A stretch of DNA of 64,000 nt from CBDHEY01 sp965262305 (GTDB taxonomy: Bacteria > Pseudomonadota > Gammaproteobacteria > Pseudomonadales > Cellvibrionaceae): the NCBI GenBank assembly GCA_965262305.1, contig CBDHEY010000004.1:496001-560000 (forward strand), written 5' to 3'. Position numbers and translations under genes: made by a program. Within the stretch, counting starts at the first letter, position 1, and each line of letters starts with the position of its first letter. The notes beneath the pieces are model-generated. The model was not told the DNA's origin, did no database searches, and saw only the letters and a list, made by a program, of their open reading frames with translations. Shown here piece after piece: positions 53,177 to 61,873 of the stretch.

Positions 53177-55093
53177 ATGTTTAGCGGTTATACTAAGAAT
53201 CATCTTTTTATTATTTATTCGTTTTTTGCACTTTTATTATTTTCTATAACAAGTTTCGCAGAATTTAACAGTTTTAATATTAAAAAAGCAGAAACCCTAG
53301 ATCTACACGAGCAGTATAGTACAAACAACGAAAAACGCATTTTCTTTGAGGCTTTTGATAAGCATTTCACACTTAATATCCATGAAAATAAAGATATCAG
53401 TAAAAACTTGTCATCTAGAGAAGACCTCGGATCAGATATGTTTTACAAAGGATATGTGAACGGGGAGTCGAGCTCCTGGGTGCGTCTTTCTAAAGTTAAT
53501 GATCTATGGAGAGGAGCTGTTTTTGATGGTGAGGAGTTATATCTTATCGATAGCACAGATATGGTTATTGAAGAACTTGATAACAGTGCTTTTGCGAAAG
53601 TAGCTTTATTTAACCCAGAACATCTTGTTGTTAAAGCGTCAGATATTGAACAGCTTGATGATTTAGGTCTAGGCCATCAACACGTTCTTATTGATAATCC
53701 TTATCAAATTTTGAAAGCTGACCTAACAAAAGGCTTGGATTACACTGATTTACCGATAGCGCTTGGTGCCACAAATAGACAGCTCAATATGACCATTATC
53801 GCCGATGCAGAATTTGCCTCTCGCGTTGGAGGTGACGTCGTCTCGTCAGTAATGTCGATTGTGAATATTATTGATGGCATCTTCGATTCGCAGGTAAACG
53901 TATCGCTCGCGGTGGAAGAAGTGATTGTTTTGTCAAGTAATAGTCCTTTGGTTTCTACAGATGCACTGGATTTACTGAATGAATTGCAAGAGTATGTGGA
54001 CGATAATATTGTAAATCCAGGTATAGTCCATTTGTTTACCGGAAAAGAAATGGATTCGAACACCGTGGGCATCGCGTATTTAGACGCGATTTGTAGCCAA
54101 TCCTATGGTATTGGTTTGTCGGAAACCTACAGGTCTACAGGAGCTCTAATAGCGGCACACGAGATAGGTCATAACTTTGGAGCTCCTCACGACAACCAAT
54201 CTGGGTCTGCTTGCTCCAATACAGCAAATAGCTTTCTCATGAACCCATTCATTAATGGAAGCGATGAGTTTTCGAACTGTAGCCTGAATAGGATAGAAGA
54301 CACAATCGCAAATCAAGGAAATTGCTTGGTTTCAGTTGACCCAGAATCTACTCCCTCTCCTATACCGACAGAAGTTCCGGAACCCACTCCAGAGCCTACA
54401 CCAGCTTTTCTTGCTATTAACGGAGAGCTCCGACAGCTAATAAGCTATGGAGGTGGTCAAGATGTAGAGGGAGAAATGTCTGTCCAAGATGAAGGGCAAA
54501 CTCTGGAATTGAGAGGCAACAATTGGAAAGCAGTTAGCTTTGATTACGTGGTAACTCCCAGCACCGTTATTGAGTTCGATTTACAAAGTAATTCAGAGGG
54601 CGAAATAATCGCAATCGGGTTTGATACAGATACACAGGCTAGTACGGAATTTGGTTTCCGTTTGTATGGAACTCAACTTACGGGCACAAATACTATCTCA
54701 GATTTTGATAGTTATGAGGATTCTGCACCAGCCATCGTTCGATTTACGATACCTGTTGGTGAATATTACAGCGGTGCGCAGAACTACATCTTTTTTCAAA
54801 ATGACGATGATGTGAACGCAAATAGCCATTCTCGCTTCAGCAATATAATCGTATACGAAGGAAACGGCTCTTCTACGGGTTCAGAAATAGAAAATGCGCC
54901 TCCTACTAATTCGGTGCCTTCTCCGACTCCTACATCTACACCCGGGTCAAATCAATCGCCGATTGATATTTCAAATAACAGTAATAATTTGGTACCTGGT
55001 TCCAGCTCTGGTGGCGGTGGCAGCGCTAACAAATATCTTTTGCTATTGATGAGTTTGATAGGTTTACGTCTGAAATTTATGAATAGAAAATAA
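53177..55093 (+). CDS. Secreted metzincin protease 2 with jelly-roll-like module and GlyGly-CTERM-like tail
   Basis: 638 residues with a signal peptide (cleavage near SFA-E). A pro-region with FYKGYVNGESSSWVRLSKV is shared with the protease at 15.6 kb. The zinc site HEIGHNFGAPHD gives His328, Glu329, His332 and His338, and the Met-turn is FLMNPFI. It is a paralogue of the preceding gene. The unnamed domain (about 410-565; DVEGEMSVQDEGQTLELRGNNW, IPVGEYYSGAQNYIFFQNDDD) and a Ser/Gly/Pro linker follow. The C-terminus GGGGSANKYLLLLMSLIGL plus basic residues is GlyGly-CTERM-like. Tandem duplication with divergence is the simplest origin. Confidence 0.86.
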   Translation: MFSGYTKNHLFIIYSFFALLLFSITSFAEFNSFNIKKAETLDLHEQYSTNNEKRIFFEAFDKHFTLNIHENKDISKNLSSREDLGSDMFYKGYVNGESSSWVRLSKVNDLWRGAVFDGEELYLIDSTDMVIEELDNSAFAKVALFNPEHLVVKASDIEQLDDLGLGHQHVLIDNPYQILKADLTKGLDYTDLPIALGATNRQLNMTIIADAEFASRVGGDVVSSVMSIVNIIDGIFDSQVNVSLAVEEVIVLSSNSPLVSTDALDLLNELQEYVDDNIVNPGIVHLFTGKEMDSNTVGIAYLDAICSQSYGIGLSETYRSTGALIAAHEIGHNFGAPHDNQSGSACSNTANSFLMNPFINGSDEFSNCSLNRIEDTIANQGNCLVSVDPESTPSPIPTEVPEPTPEPTPAFLAINGELRQLISYGGGQDVEGEMSVQDEGQTLELRGNNWKAVSFDYVVTPSTVIEFDLQSNSEGEIIAIGFDTDTQASTEFGFRLYGTQLTGTNTISDFDSYEDSAPAIVRFTIPVGEYYSGAQNYIFFQNDDDVNANSHSRFSNIIVYEGNGSSTGSEIENAPPTNSVPSPTPTSTPGSNQSPIDISNNSNNLVPGSSSGGGGSANKYLLLLMSLIGLRLKFMNRK

Positions 55094-55360
55094 ACAATTT
55101 TCAGGTTTGAATTGAAAAACATTCTCATTTATTACCCAAAAATATGTCTGATTAGAACCTAAATTTAGGTGTGAACCTGTTCTCATTCTAAATTTTACTA
55201 AAGAAATAATACTTCGGAAAATGACATCTCTTATCGAAAAAAGCGCTTATCATTTTTTTTGATGCAATATTTTTTACGCGAACGAATTTAATATGAATAT
55301 TAAATATATGTAAATCTAGATTGGTTCAAACAAAGTGTAAAGTATTTCAACAAGGTTAAC

Positions 55361-55410
55361 ACGCCACTAAAACATTGATTTAAATAAAAAAATGGCGTTT
55401 TTAGTGGCGT
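55361..55410. other. 12-bp perfect hairpin with 26-nt loop
   Basis: ACGCCACTAAAA (55361-55372) pairs with TTTTAGTGGCGT (55399-55410). No T-run follows on the + strand. About 30 nt downstream a second hairpin, GTTCGG (55440-55445) with CCGAAC (55453-55458), is present. The pair could be part of an RNA leader or small RNA. Confidence 0.5.
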
Positions 55411-55501
55411 AAAGAGAAAGATCGTCGTCACTGAAGTGGGTTCGGGTAAAAGCCGAACGTTTAGTTCAAAGCTACTTATACCCAATATTATCTATAAAAC
55501 T

Positions 55502-55565
55502 CGAACTTCAATACTCCTACTAATAAAACCGTTGCCTCGACAAGTCTCTTGTGATTAAAAGACAA
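55502..55565 (+). promoter_or_regulatory. Shared upstream element of GH26-like gene 1
   Basis: Two blocks, CGAACTTCAATACTCCTACT (55502-55521) and CTTGTGATTAAAAGACAA (55548-55565), recur at nearly the same spacing upstream of the second GH26-like gene. This suggests common control or an upstream region duplicated with the gene. Confidence 0.55.
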
Positions 55566-55665
55566 TCGTAAATTACTCTATTGGCGCCAAAAATCACGGT
55601 TTGTGTGCGCTAACTTAAAACTAAATAATTTTTCTAAATAATAACTTTAATTAAGGAGAAGCTAC

Positions 55666-58600
55666 GTGAGTAACAGGCTGCGGTCTCTCTCGAGATTCTT
55701 AAAAAATTCGGCGTTGGGCGTATCTTTTGCTGCGTTCACATCTACAGCATTTGCCCAAAATACTATTGAAGGAAAATGGACTCCTCCCGACGGCAAAACT
55801 CTACTAATCGTTGGTCAAGATTTGGGTTCCGTCGCAGGCTATGCTGACAGTGGAAACTTTCCAACTGTTGGTGGTGTTACGCAATACACTCAAATCTGGG
55901 ATCTAGTTGGTCTTGAGGCGACCTTCGATTATGGTGCCGGTGATATGAACTCACAGTTGGCACTTGATACTTATCCAAATTCGGTTCTTTCAATTGGTTT
56001 GGGCTTCGTTCAGGGTAACGCGAGTGGTGATGACCGCGCTTCTGACCAGCAAGCACTTTTAAATGGTGCGTTTGACGATCGAATTGAAGAGTTTGGTGAT
56101 TTTGCCCTCAAAAATTCTGACCACCCTATTTTCTTGCGTATCGGTTACGAATTTGATGGTCCATGGAATGGCTATACTGCTGATACTTATAAAGCTGTTT
56201 ACCGCTACATGGTTGATAAATGGCGTGCGCAGGGTGTCGAAAACGTCGCTTATGTGTGGCAATCAGCCACTTGGGGTGCAACTGATCCGAATGGGATCGA
56301 TGCTTATTACCCTGGTGATGAATATGTTGACTATGTTGGCCTATCATTTTTCTTCTTTGCGCAAGATTTCAACGCGAACAATTTAGACGCGCTTCTAGAT
56401 TACGCACGAAACAAAAATAAGCCAATTCAAATCTCTGAGCTTTCTGCGCAGTATTACGATTTTGATGAAGGCAATTTTTATCCTTTAGAAGATTTAGCAA
56501 ACCCCAGATTCCTAGGTGGCCAAGGAATCTACGATGAATGGTTCGAAGGTCAGTTTCTTGCTTTCTTAAGAGGGAATACTGATGTTATTCGTCAGGTTGC
56601 TTACATTAACGCTAATTGGCGCATACAAGATCTTTGGAAGTGTAATTCTGCTACCGATTGCCCTAATGGTTTTTGGGGTGATACCCGAATAGAATCAGAC
56701 CCTGCTATTACTGAAAGCTGGGCTAACGAAATAAGCGACACTAATTTCTGGCTTCACGGTGGCCCTAATCTTTACGCGCAATTGGGCTTTAACGGTGCGA
56801 CTCCAGGGCCTACGCCAACTCCAGCAGGTCCTACTCCGACTCCTGTTGGTCCTACGCCTACTTCGACACCGGTAATTGCAACACCAACTCCTACCCCCAT
56901 AATTGCTACGCCTACTCCTACCCTACCACCTGTTAATGGCGATGTTGTGCGTGCCGAAGCTGAATCTGGCCAGATTCTTGGTTCCGCTTCTGTGTTTGAA
57001 GATGCAGCTGCTTCTGGCGGTCAAGGTATCGCGTTCATCAGCACCGACGGCGCAGGATTTAGTGTTTCTGGTGCTCCAGCTTCTAGCTCGTTTGATATTC
57101 GCTACGCTTCTGAATTATCAGGCGCCATCTCTGTTCGAGTTAATGGCAATAACGTTGGCAATGTTTCCTTTACCACTACGGGCGCTTGGATTGGCAGTTA
57201 CGCAACTGTAACAGCTAACTTTTCGATACCAGCCAATGCTTCTGTTGACGTGTTTTTTGAGAATGGTGACACCGCGATGAATGTTGATTTCATCGAATTC
57301 AACACAACTACAACTGGTGGCGAAACACCAACACCAACACCAACTCCAACAGCCACTGCTACATCAATTCCCACCTCAACTCCTACTCCTGCAGTAGAAA
57401 ATGAGTGGTACTACATTGTTCATAAGCCTACAGGCGCAAAAATTCAATCATGTTTAGATGTGACACTGACGCCAATTCGCAGTCGTCCTAACTCTAACAC
57501 TGGTGCATGTGTGCAGTGGAAACAAATCCCTAATGGTAATTTCTTCCATATTCAAAATAGACAAGCTGGTATCTTCATGAAACCAGATACCAATGCCAAT
57601 GGTTCACCAATTTCAGTTGTTCCTAATACATGGCGCGGTAACTGGACGCAGTGGAGTTATGAAGATCGTGGTGATGGATTTGGGCATATTATTAACCGTG
57701 GAACCGGAAAATATATCTTCTTGTCTGGTACTAGAAATGCAAATATTCTTCAACAGCCATCAAGTTGGCGTGGAGACTTTACTCGTTGGGCGTTTGAGCC
57801 AGTAAATGGCGGTAGTGGAAGCAACCCTACTTCTAATCCAACTGCAGTTCCTACAGCAGTGCCAACAGATGCTCCTACATCAGTGCCTACGGTTGCGCCC
57901 ACAGCAATACCAACGGTTGCTCCTACTACGGTTCCAACCACGGTACCTACTGTGGTTCCTACAGCGCAGCCAACTCCAAATAACCCACCTGGTGGAGTAG
58001 AAGGTAAATTTGTTCCTACCGATGGCCGTACAATGATGATTGTTGGTCAAGACTTGTTGTCTGTAAGTGACTACACGAATTCGAGCGCTCCTACACCTGC
58101 AGGTGTTACTACGTATATTGCTTTCTATAGTATCCTTGATGACAGTTTCCTAAACGGTGGTTTGGGTATCAATACACAGGGCCAACCCACTGATGCAGAT
58201 TTAGATTGGGGTGCTGGACCACTTAACGCGTTAAGCTCTGCTAGAGGTTGGACGAATTCTACACTTCAAATTGGACTCAATATTTCAGAGGGAAGTAATG
58301 GTGAAATCTTTTGTGACGGTTGCTTAACTCAACTAGCAAACGGCCAACGAGATAATGAAATCGGTAAGCTCGCTGACTTCTTCCAACTGATCCCAGACAC
58401 AGCAGTTTATCTCCGTATTGGTTATGAATTTGACGGTGCTTGGAACAATGGTTACTTCCAGACTGACGTTTACATTCGTGCCTATCAGCGAATTGTCGAT
58501 GTTCTAAGATCTCGAGGAATTAACAATGTTGCATACGTTTGGCAATCAGCGGCTTCACCTGTTGACGATTATATTGAGCAAGTTCTTAACCCACCTCAAT

Positions 58601-59160
58601 TTATCCGTACCGGTACAGAAGATCCATTTGAGTGGTATCCAGGTGATGAGTATGTTGACTGGGTAGGTTTGTCGTGGTTCTTGTTGCCTAATGAACTACC
58701 AACTCTTCCTGGCGGCAATGTTGAAACTCAGCTTGTTAAAGCGAATAAGATGCTTGATATTGCTCGGACCCGAAGCAAGCCTGTGATGATTGCAGAAACG
58801 ACACCTCAAGGCTATGACATAGGCGCTTTGCAAAACTGTAATATTGGTGATAGCTGGGACGGCGTTGGCGGTCAGAATTGTGTTGGCAAATCAGCTAACC
58901 AAATCTGGAACGAGTGGTTTGTTCCTTTCTTTGACTACATCTATAGCAACGATGATGTGATTAAAGCTGTGAGCTATATTAACGCCAACTGGAATAATCA
59001 GTCGCTTTGGTCAGCGCCATACAGCTCAGGTTATTGGGGTGATACTCGTGTTGAAGCTAACAGCGTAATCCTAAATAACTGGAACTCCGAATTAAGTGAC
59101 ACTAATTTCTGGTTACACGGAAGCAACTCAATTAATAGTGATGTGGGTTTTAACCCTTAA
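55666..59160 (+). CDS. Secreted double GH26-like glycosidase with CBM6-like and trefoil modules between the catalytic domains
   Basis: 1164 residues. The GTG start has AAGGAG 7 nt upstream, and a signal peptide is cleaved near AFA-Q. The first catalytic domain (about 30-370) has acid/base Glu162 in LRIGYEFDGPWN and nucleophile Glu258 in IQISELSAQ, plus YPGDEYVDYVGLSFF: a GH26-type (clan GH-A) layout. CBM6-like (428-545) and trefoil (581-715) follow. After another PT linker comes a second GH26-like domain (about 780-1160) with Glu921 in LRIGYEFDGAWN and Glu1044 in MIAETTPQ. GH26 includes mannanases, lichenases and beta-1,3-xylanases; the substrate cannot be read from sequence. This is the only trefoil followed by another catalytic domain. 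Confidence 0.82.
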   Translation: MSNRLRSLSRFLKNSALGVSFAAFTSTAFAQNTIEGKWTPPDGKTLLIVGQDLGSVAGYADSGNFPTVGGVTQYTQIWDLVGLEATFDYGAGDMNSQLALDTYPNSVLSIGLGFVQGNASGDDRASDQQALLNGAFDDRIEEFGDFALKNSDHPIFLRIGYEFDGPWNGYTADTYKAVYRYMVDKWRAQGVENVAYVWQSATWGATDPNGIDAYYPGDEYVDYVGLSFFFFAQDFNANNLDALLDYARNKNKPIQISELSAQYYDFDEGNFYPLEDLANPRFLGGQGIYDEWFEGQFLAFLRGNTDVIRQVAYINANWRIQDLWKCNSATDCPNGFWGDTRIESDPAITESWANEISDTNFWLHGGPNLYAQLGFNGATPGPTPTPAGPTPTPVGPTPTSTPVIATPTPTPIIATPTPTLPPVNGDVVRAEAESGQILGSASVFEDAAASGGQGIAFISTDGAGFSVSGAPASSSFDIRYASELSGAISVRVNGNNVGNVSFTTTGAWIGSYATVTANFSIPANASVDVFFENGDTAMNVDFIEFNTTTTGGETPTPTPTPTATATSIPTSTPTPAVENEWYYIVHKPTGAKIQSCLDVTLTPIRSRPNSNTGACVQWKQIPNGNFFHIQNRQAGIFMKPDTNANGSPISVVPNTWRGNWTQWSYEDRGDGFGHIINRGTGKYIFLSGTRNANILQQPSSWRGDFTRWAFEPVNGGSGSNPTSNPTAVPTAVPTDAPTSVPTVAPTAIPTVAPTTVPTTVPTVVPTAQPTPNNPPGGVEGKFVPTDGRTMMIVGQDLLSVSDYTNSSAPTPAGVTTYIAFYSILDDSFLNGGLGINTQGQPTDADLDWGAGPLNALSSARGWTNSTLQIGLNISEGSNGEIFCDGCLTQLANGQRDNEIGKLADFFQLIPDTAVYLRIGYEFDGAWNNGYFQTDVYIRAYQRIVDVLRSRGINNVAYVWQSAASPVDDYIEQVLNPPQFIRTGTEDPFEWYPGDEYVDWVGLSWFLLPNELPTLPGGNVETQLVKANKMLDIARTRSKPVMIAETTPQGYDIGALQNCNIGDSWDGVGGQNCVGKSANQIWNEWFVPFFDYIYSNDDVIKAVSYINANWNNQSLWSAPYSSGYWGDTRVEANSVILNNWNSELSDTNFWLHGSNSINSDVGFNP

Positions 59161-59187
59161 TATCAGATTCTAAGCATACTTTTATAG

Positions 59188-59211
59188 ACCGCCCAACTGG
59201 GCGGTTTTTTT
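59188..59211 (+). terminator. Strong intrinsic terminator after GH26-like gene 1
   Basis: ACCGCCC (59188-59194) pairs perfectly with GGGCGGT (59199-59205) around AACT, followed by seven T residues. It is 28 nt after the stop codon. Confidence 0.93.
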
Positions 59212-59551
59212 GTTTTTAACTATTGAAAAAGCGTTTAATCAGATAACAAAGTACGCCTAAAATGTCGGGGAAACCCATATCGTTTTCTAATTTTGTGTAT
59301 CTAAACACTTCCTTGAACTTTTATTCAATCGAACGTCCAACTCGTTAAGGCTGCTAATTTGAAATAATTTTAAAAAAGAAGGTTTTCTATTTTAATTTGA
59401 AATAAATGTTTTTAGAATGTAACTTGTTGATTAATATAGTAAAAAAAACTAACTTTCTTCGACTTATCTTTAAGTTCGGACTTTTTCATAATCCTCCGAA
59501 TTACCGAACGATATTCTTGGTTCACTTTAGAGTATCTAAGAATCACAAACC

Positions 59552-59615
59552 CGAACTTTAAAAGTCCTACTTTTTTTTTATTGCAAGCCGATTGGCCTTG
59601 TGATTAAAAGAACAA
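59552..59615 (+). promoter_or_regulatory. Shared upstream element of GH26-like gene 2
   Basis: CGAACTTTAAAAGTCCTACT (59552-59571) matches 17 of 20 positions of the block at 55502. CTTGTGATTAAAAGAACAA (59597-59615) shares its first 15 bases with the block at 55548. The distance between blocks is 45 nt here and 46 nt there. Confidence 0.55.
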
Positions 59616-59706
59616 GCTTAAAGAAAATCGATGTGCTTATTTTACTTTGCGTCGAATTCCTTAATTTCAAAGTAACTATTTAAAAACAATAATGAGGAGA
59701 TACTTT

Positions 59707-61770
59707 GTGAATTTTTCAAAATGTATAATCAATTCAATTGCAGCGATTGGGTTTGCATCAATTGCTACTCATACTCATGCGCAAATTCAAGGAAAATTTA
59801 CCGCCCAAGATGGTAGAACCCTATTGATTCTCGGACAGGATTTAGGATCTGTCGCTGGATATGCCAATAGTGGTTTTTTCCCAGAGGTGGGTGGTGTGAC
59901 TAACTACACAGATGTCTATGACTTTAGGGGTCTAACTCAGTCTATTGATTACGGTTCGGGTGAGATGAACTTGCAAAAGGCCATCGACACTTATCCTAAT
60001 TCTGTACTATCTATTGGCCTATGGATGGTAGAAAAACAGCAAGCGGATGATCAAGGGCCAGCCAACCCCAACGGATTAACCGACTTGGTGAACGGAGTAC
60101 ACGACAATGATCTGCAGCGTTTTGCTGACTTCTGCAATAATAATGATCCGCATCCGATCTTCTTAAGAATAGGTTATGAGTTCGATGGACCTTGGAATGC
60201 ATATGATCCTGGTAAATATCAAAATGGCTATCGGTATATAAAAGATTTTCTTGATGCTCGTGGTGTCACTAATGTGGCTTATGTCTGGCAGTCAGCTGCT
60301 TGGGGTGCAACAGGAACTAACTTTGATCCTTGGTATCCCGGCGATAGTTATGTTGACTATGTTGGATTATCGTTCTTCTTCTTTGATGAAAACTACAATG
60401 CCGACGAACTAGAAGCGCTTCTTCAATTCGCAAGAAATAAAAACAAGCCTATTCAAATGTCAGAAGTTTCTGCGCAATACCACGATTTTGATGAAGGTAG
60501 ATTTCATACTTTTGACAACCCTGGTAGTCCAAGTAACTTAAGTGGTCAGGATGCATGGAATCAGTATTTCCGTGACCAACTTCTACCATTCGTTCGTAAC
60601 AATAGCGATGTAATTCGACAAGTTGCCTATATTAATGCCGATTGGCAAAGCCAGGATCAATGGCGCTGGCCCGATGCTGGCAATGGATTTTGGGGAGATA
60701 CTCGTATAGAAGTTGATCCAGTCATTGCACAAAACTGGGCTAACGAAATTAATGATACAAGTTTTTGGATTCATGGTGGTCCGGGTCTTTTTTCTGCACT
60801 AGGTATTGACGGAGGTAATAGCACACCTCGTCCGACTCCAACTAACACTCCAATTGGACCGACACCTGATCCAACACCCACACAAGTTCCTACTGATCCT
60901 CCTGTACCTGGTGGCGATGTGCTTGTCGAAGCTGAAACTGGCTCAATTCTAGGAAGTGCTTCTTTGTATGATGACAATGCCGCATCTGGCGGTTCAGGTG
61001 TTGCTTTTATTAGCTCTGATGGAGCAGGTTTCCGTATTACTGGTGCTCCCCAATCCTCTTCTTTTGATATTCGTTATGCATCTGAGTTGACCGGTGAGAT
61101 TTCTGTGAGAATCAACGGTAATAATGTTGGCAATGTATCTTTTAGCTCTACAGGCGCTTGGATTGGTTCGTATTCAACGGTATCTGCAGGTTTTGAAGTC
61201 CCCGCTAATGCTCAAGTGGATATCTTTTTTGAAGGTGGCGATACGGCTATGAACGTGGATTATTTAGAGTTCAAATCATTGACAAATGTCACGCCAAGTC
61301 CAACGCCGGATCCTTGTGGCCCGACTGGTTGCGATATCGTGACACCAACGCCAGCTCCGGCCGACTGGTACTTTATCGTTCACAAACCGACGAATGCTAA
61401 GATACAGTCTTGTGCTACAGAAACTTTGACTCCTATTCGAAGCCGGCCGAATAGCAATGCTGGTGACTGTGTCCAGTGGAAACAAATTTCAATTGGTCAG
61501 TTCTTCCATATTCAAAACCGTACTTCTGGATTGTTTATGAAACCTGATACGTCAGAAAATGGATCACCAATTTCCGTTGTTCCAAACACATGGCGTGGAA
61601 ATTGGACACAATGGAGATTTGAAGATCGCGGTGATGGTTTTGGTCACATTGTAAATCGTGCAACTGGCAAGTACATTCAATTAGGTGGAAGAGTTAATGC
61701 AAACATCGCTCAGCAGCCTTCTAGTTGGCGTGGTGATTTTACTCGTTGGAGATTTGAGGCGGTTCAATAA
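59707..61770 (+). CDS. Secreted GH26-like glycosidase with CBM6-like and trefoil modules
   Basis: 687 residues from the GTG at 59707, preferred because AGGAG lies 7 nt before it, as in the paralogous gene; an ATG at 59692 is also in frame but overlaps that ribosome site. A signal peptide is cleaved near THAQ. Numbered from 59692, the catalytic domain has Glu163 in LRIGYEFDGPWN and Glu258 in QMSEVSAQ. It is closely similar to the first catalytic domain of the preceding gene (VGQDLGSVAGY or LGQDLGSVAGY, YPGD.YVDYVGLSFFFF). A PT linker, CBM6-like module (411-530), short Cys-containing linker and trefoil (559-692) follow. Tandem duplication followed by domain gain or loss explains the pair. Confidence 0.85.
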   Translation: MNFSKCIINSIAAIGFASIATHTHAQIQGKFTAQDGRTLLILGQDLGSVAGYANSGFFPEVGGVTNYTDVYDFRGLTQSIDYGSGEMNLQKAIDTYPNSVLSIGLWMVEKQQADDQGPANPNGLTDLVNGVHDNDLQRFADFCNNNDPHPIFLRIGYEFDGPWNAYDPGKYQNGYRYIKDFLDARGVTNVAYVWQSAAWGATGTNFDPWYPGDSYVDYVGLSFFFFDENYNADELEALLQFARNKNKPIQMSEVSAQYHDFDEGRFHTFDNPGSPSNLSGQDAWNQYFRDQLLPFVRNNSDVIRQVAYINADWQSQDQWRWPDAGNGFWGDTRIEVDPVIAQNWANEINDTSFWIHGGPGLFSALGIDGGNSTPRPTPTNTPIGPTPDPTPTQVPTDPPVPGGDVLVEAETGSILGSASLYDDNAASGGSGVAFISSDGAGFRITGAPQSSSFDIRYASELTGEISVRINGNNVGNVSFSSTGAWIGSYSTVSAGFEVPANAQVDIFFEGGDTAMNVDYLEFKSLTNVTPSPTPDPCGPTGCDIVTPTPAPADWYFIVHKPTNAKIQSCATETLTPIRSRPNSNAGDCVQWKQISIGQFFHIQNRTSGLFMKPDTSENGSPISVVPNTWRGNWTQWRFEDRGDGFGHIVNRATGKYIQLGGRVNANIAQQPSSWRGDFTRWRFEAVQ

Positions 61771-61830
61771 ACCCCAACTACTAAGTGCGGTGAAATTGAA
61801 TTTCCAGTACTATTAATTTTATGTAACATT

Positions 61831-61853
61831 AGGCCGTATGATACGGCCTTTTT
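61831..61853 (+). terminator. Intrinsic terminator after GH26-like gene 2
   Basis: AGGCCGTAT (61831-61839) and ATACGGCCT (61841-61849) form a perfect stem followed by five T residues. This rules out a start for the next gene at 61838, which would lie inside the stem. Confidence 0.92.
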
Positions 61854-61873
61854 GGTTTAAAGGTGTTCGCAAA

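Larger units (their letters stand above)
55094..55665. other. Structured intergenic region before the first GH26-like gene
   Basis: 572 nt without a supported gene. It contains two hairpins (55361-55410 and 55440-55458), then sequence motifs shared with the region upstream of the other GH26-like gene (55502-55565). A 5' leader or small RNA is possible. Confidence 0.5.
59161..59691. other. Intergenic region between the two GH26-like genes
   Basis: 531 nt. It begins with the terminator, then AT-rich sequence without a supported gene, and contains the shared element at 59552-59615 before the second GH26-like gene. Confidence 0.5.

Noticed and set aside
2700..61740. RGD tripeptide in every trefoil as an integrin-binding motif
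   Set aside because: It lies in the third repeat at the position matched by GN in the second repeat (W-x-G-N-W-T-Q-W), so structural conservation explains it better than host-cell adhesion.
61838..61873. Start of the MAPEG gene at 61838
   Set aside because: This start lies within the stem of an excellent intrinsic terminator; the ATG at 61874 has its own ribosome site.
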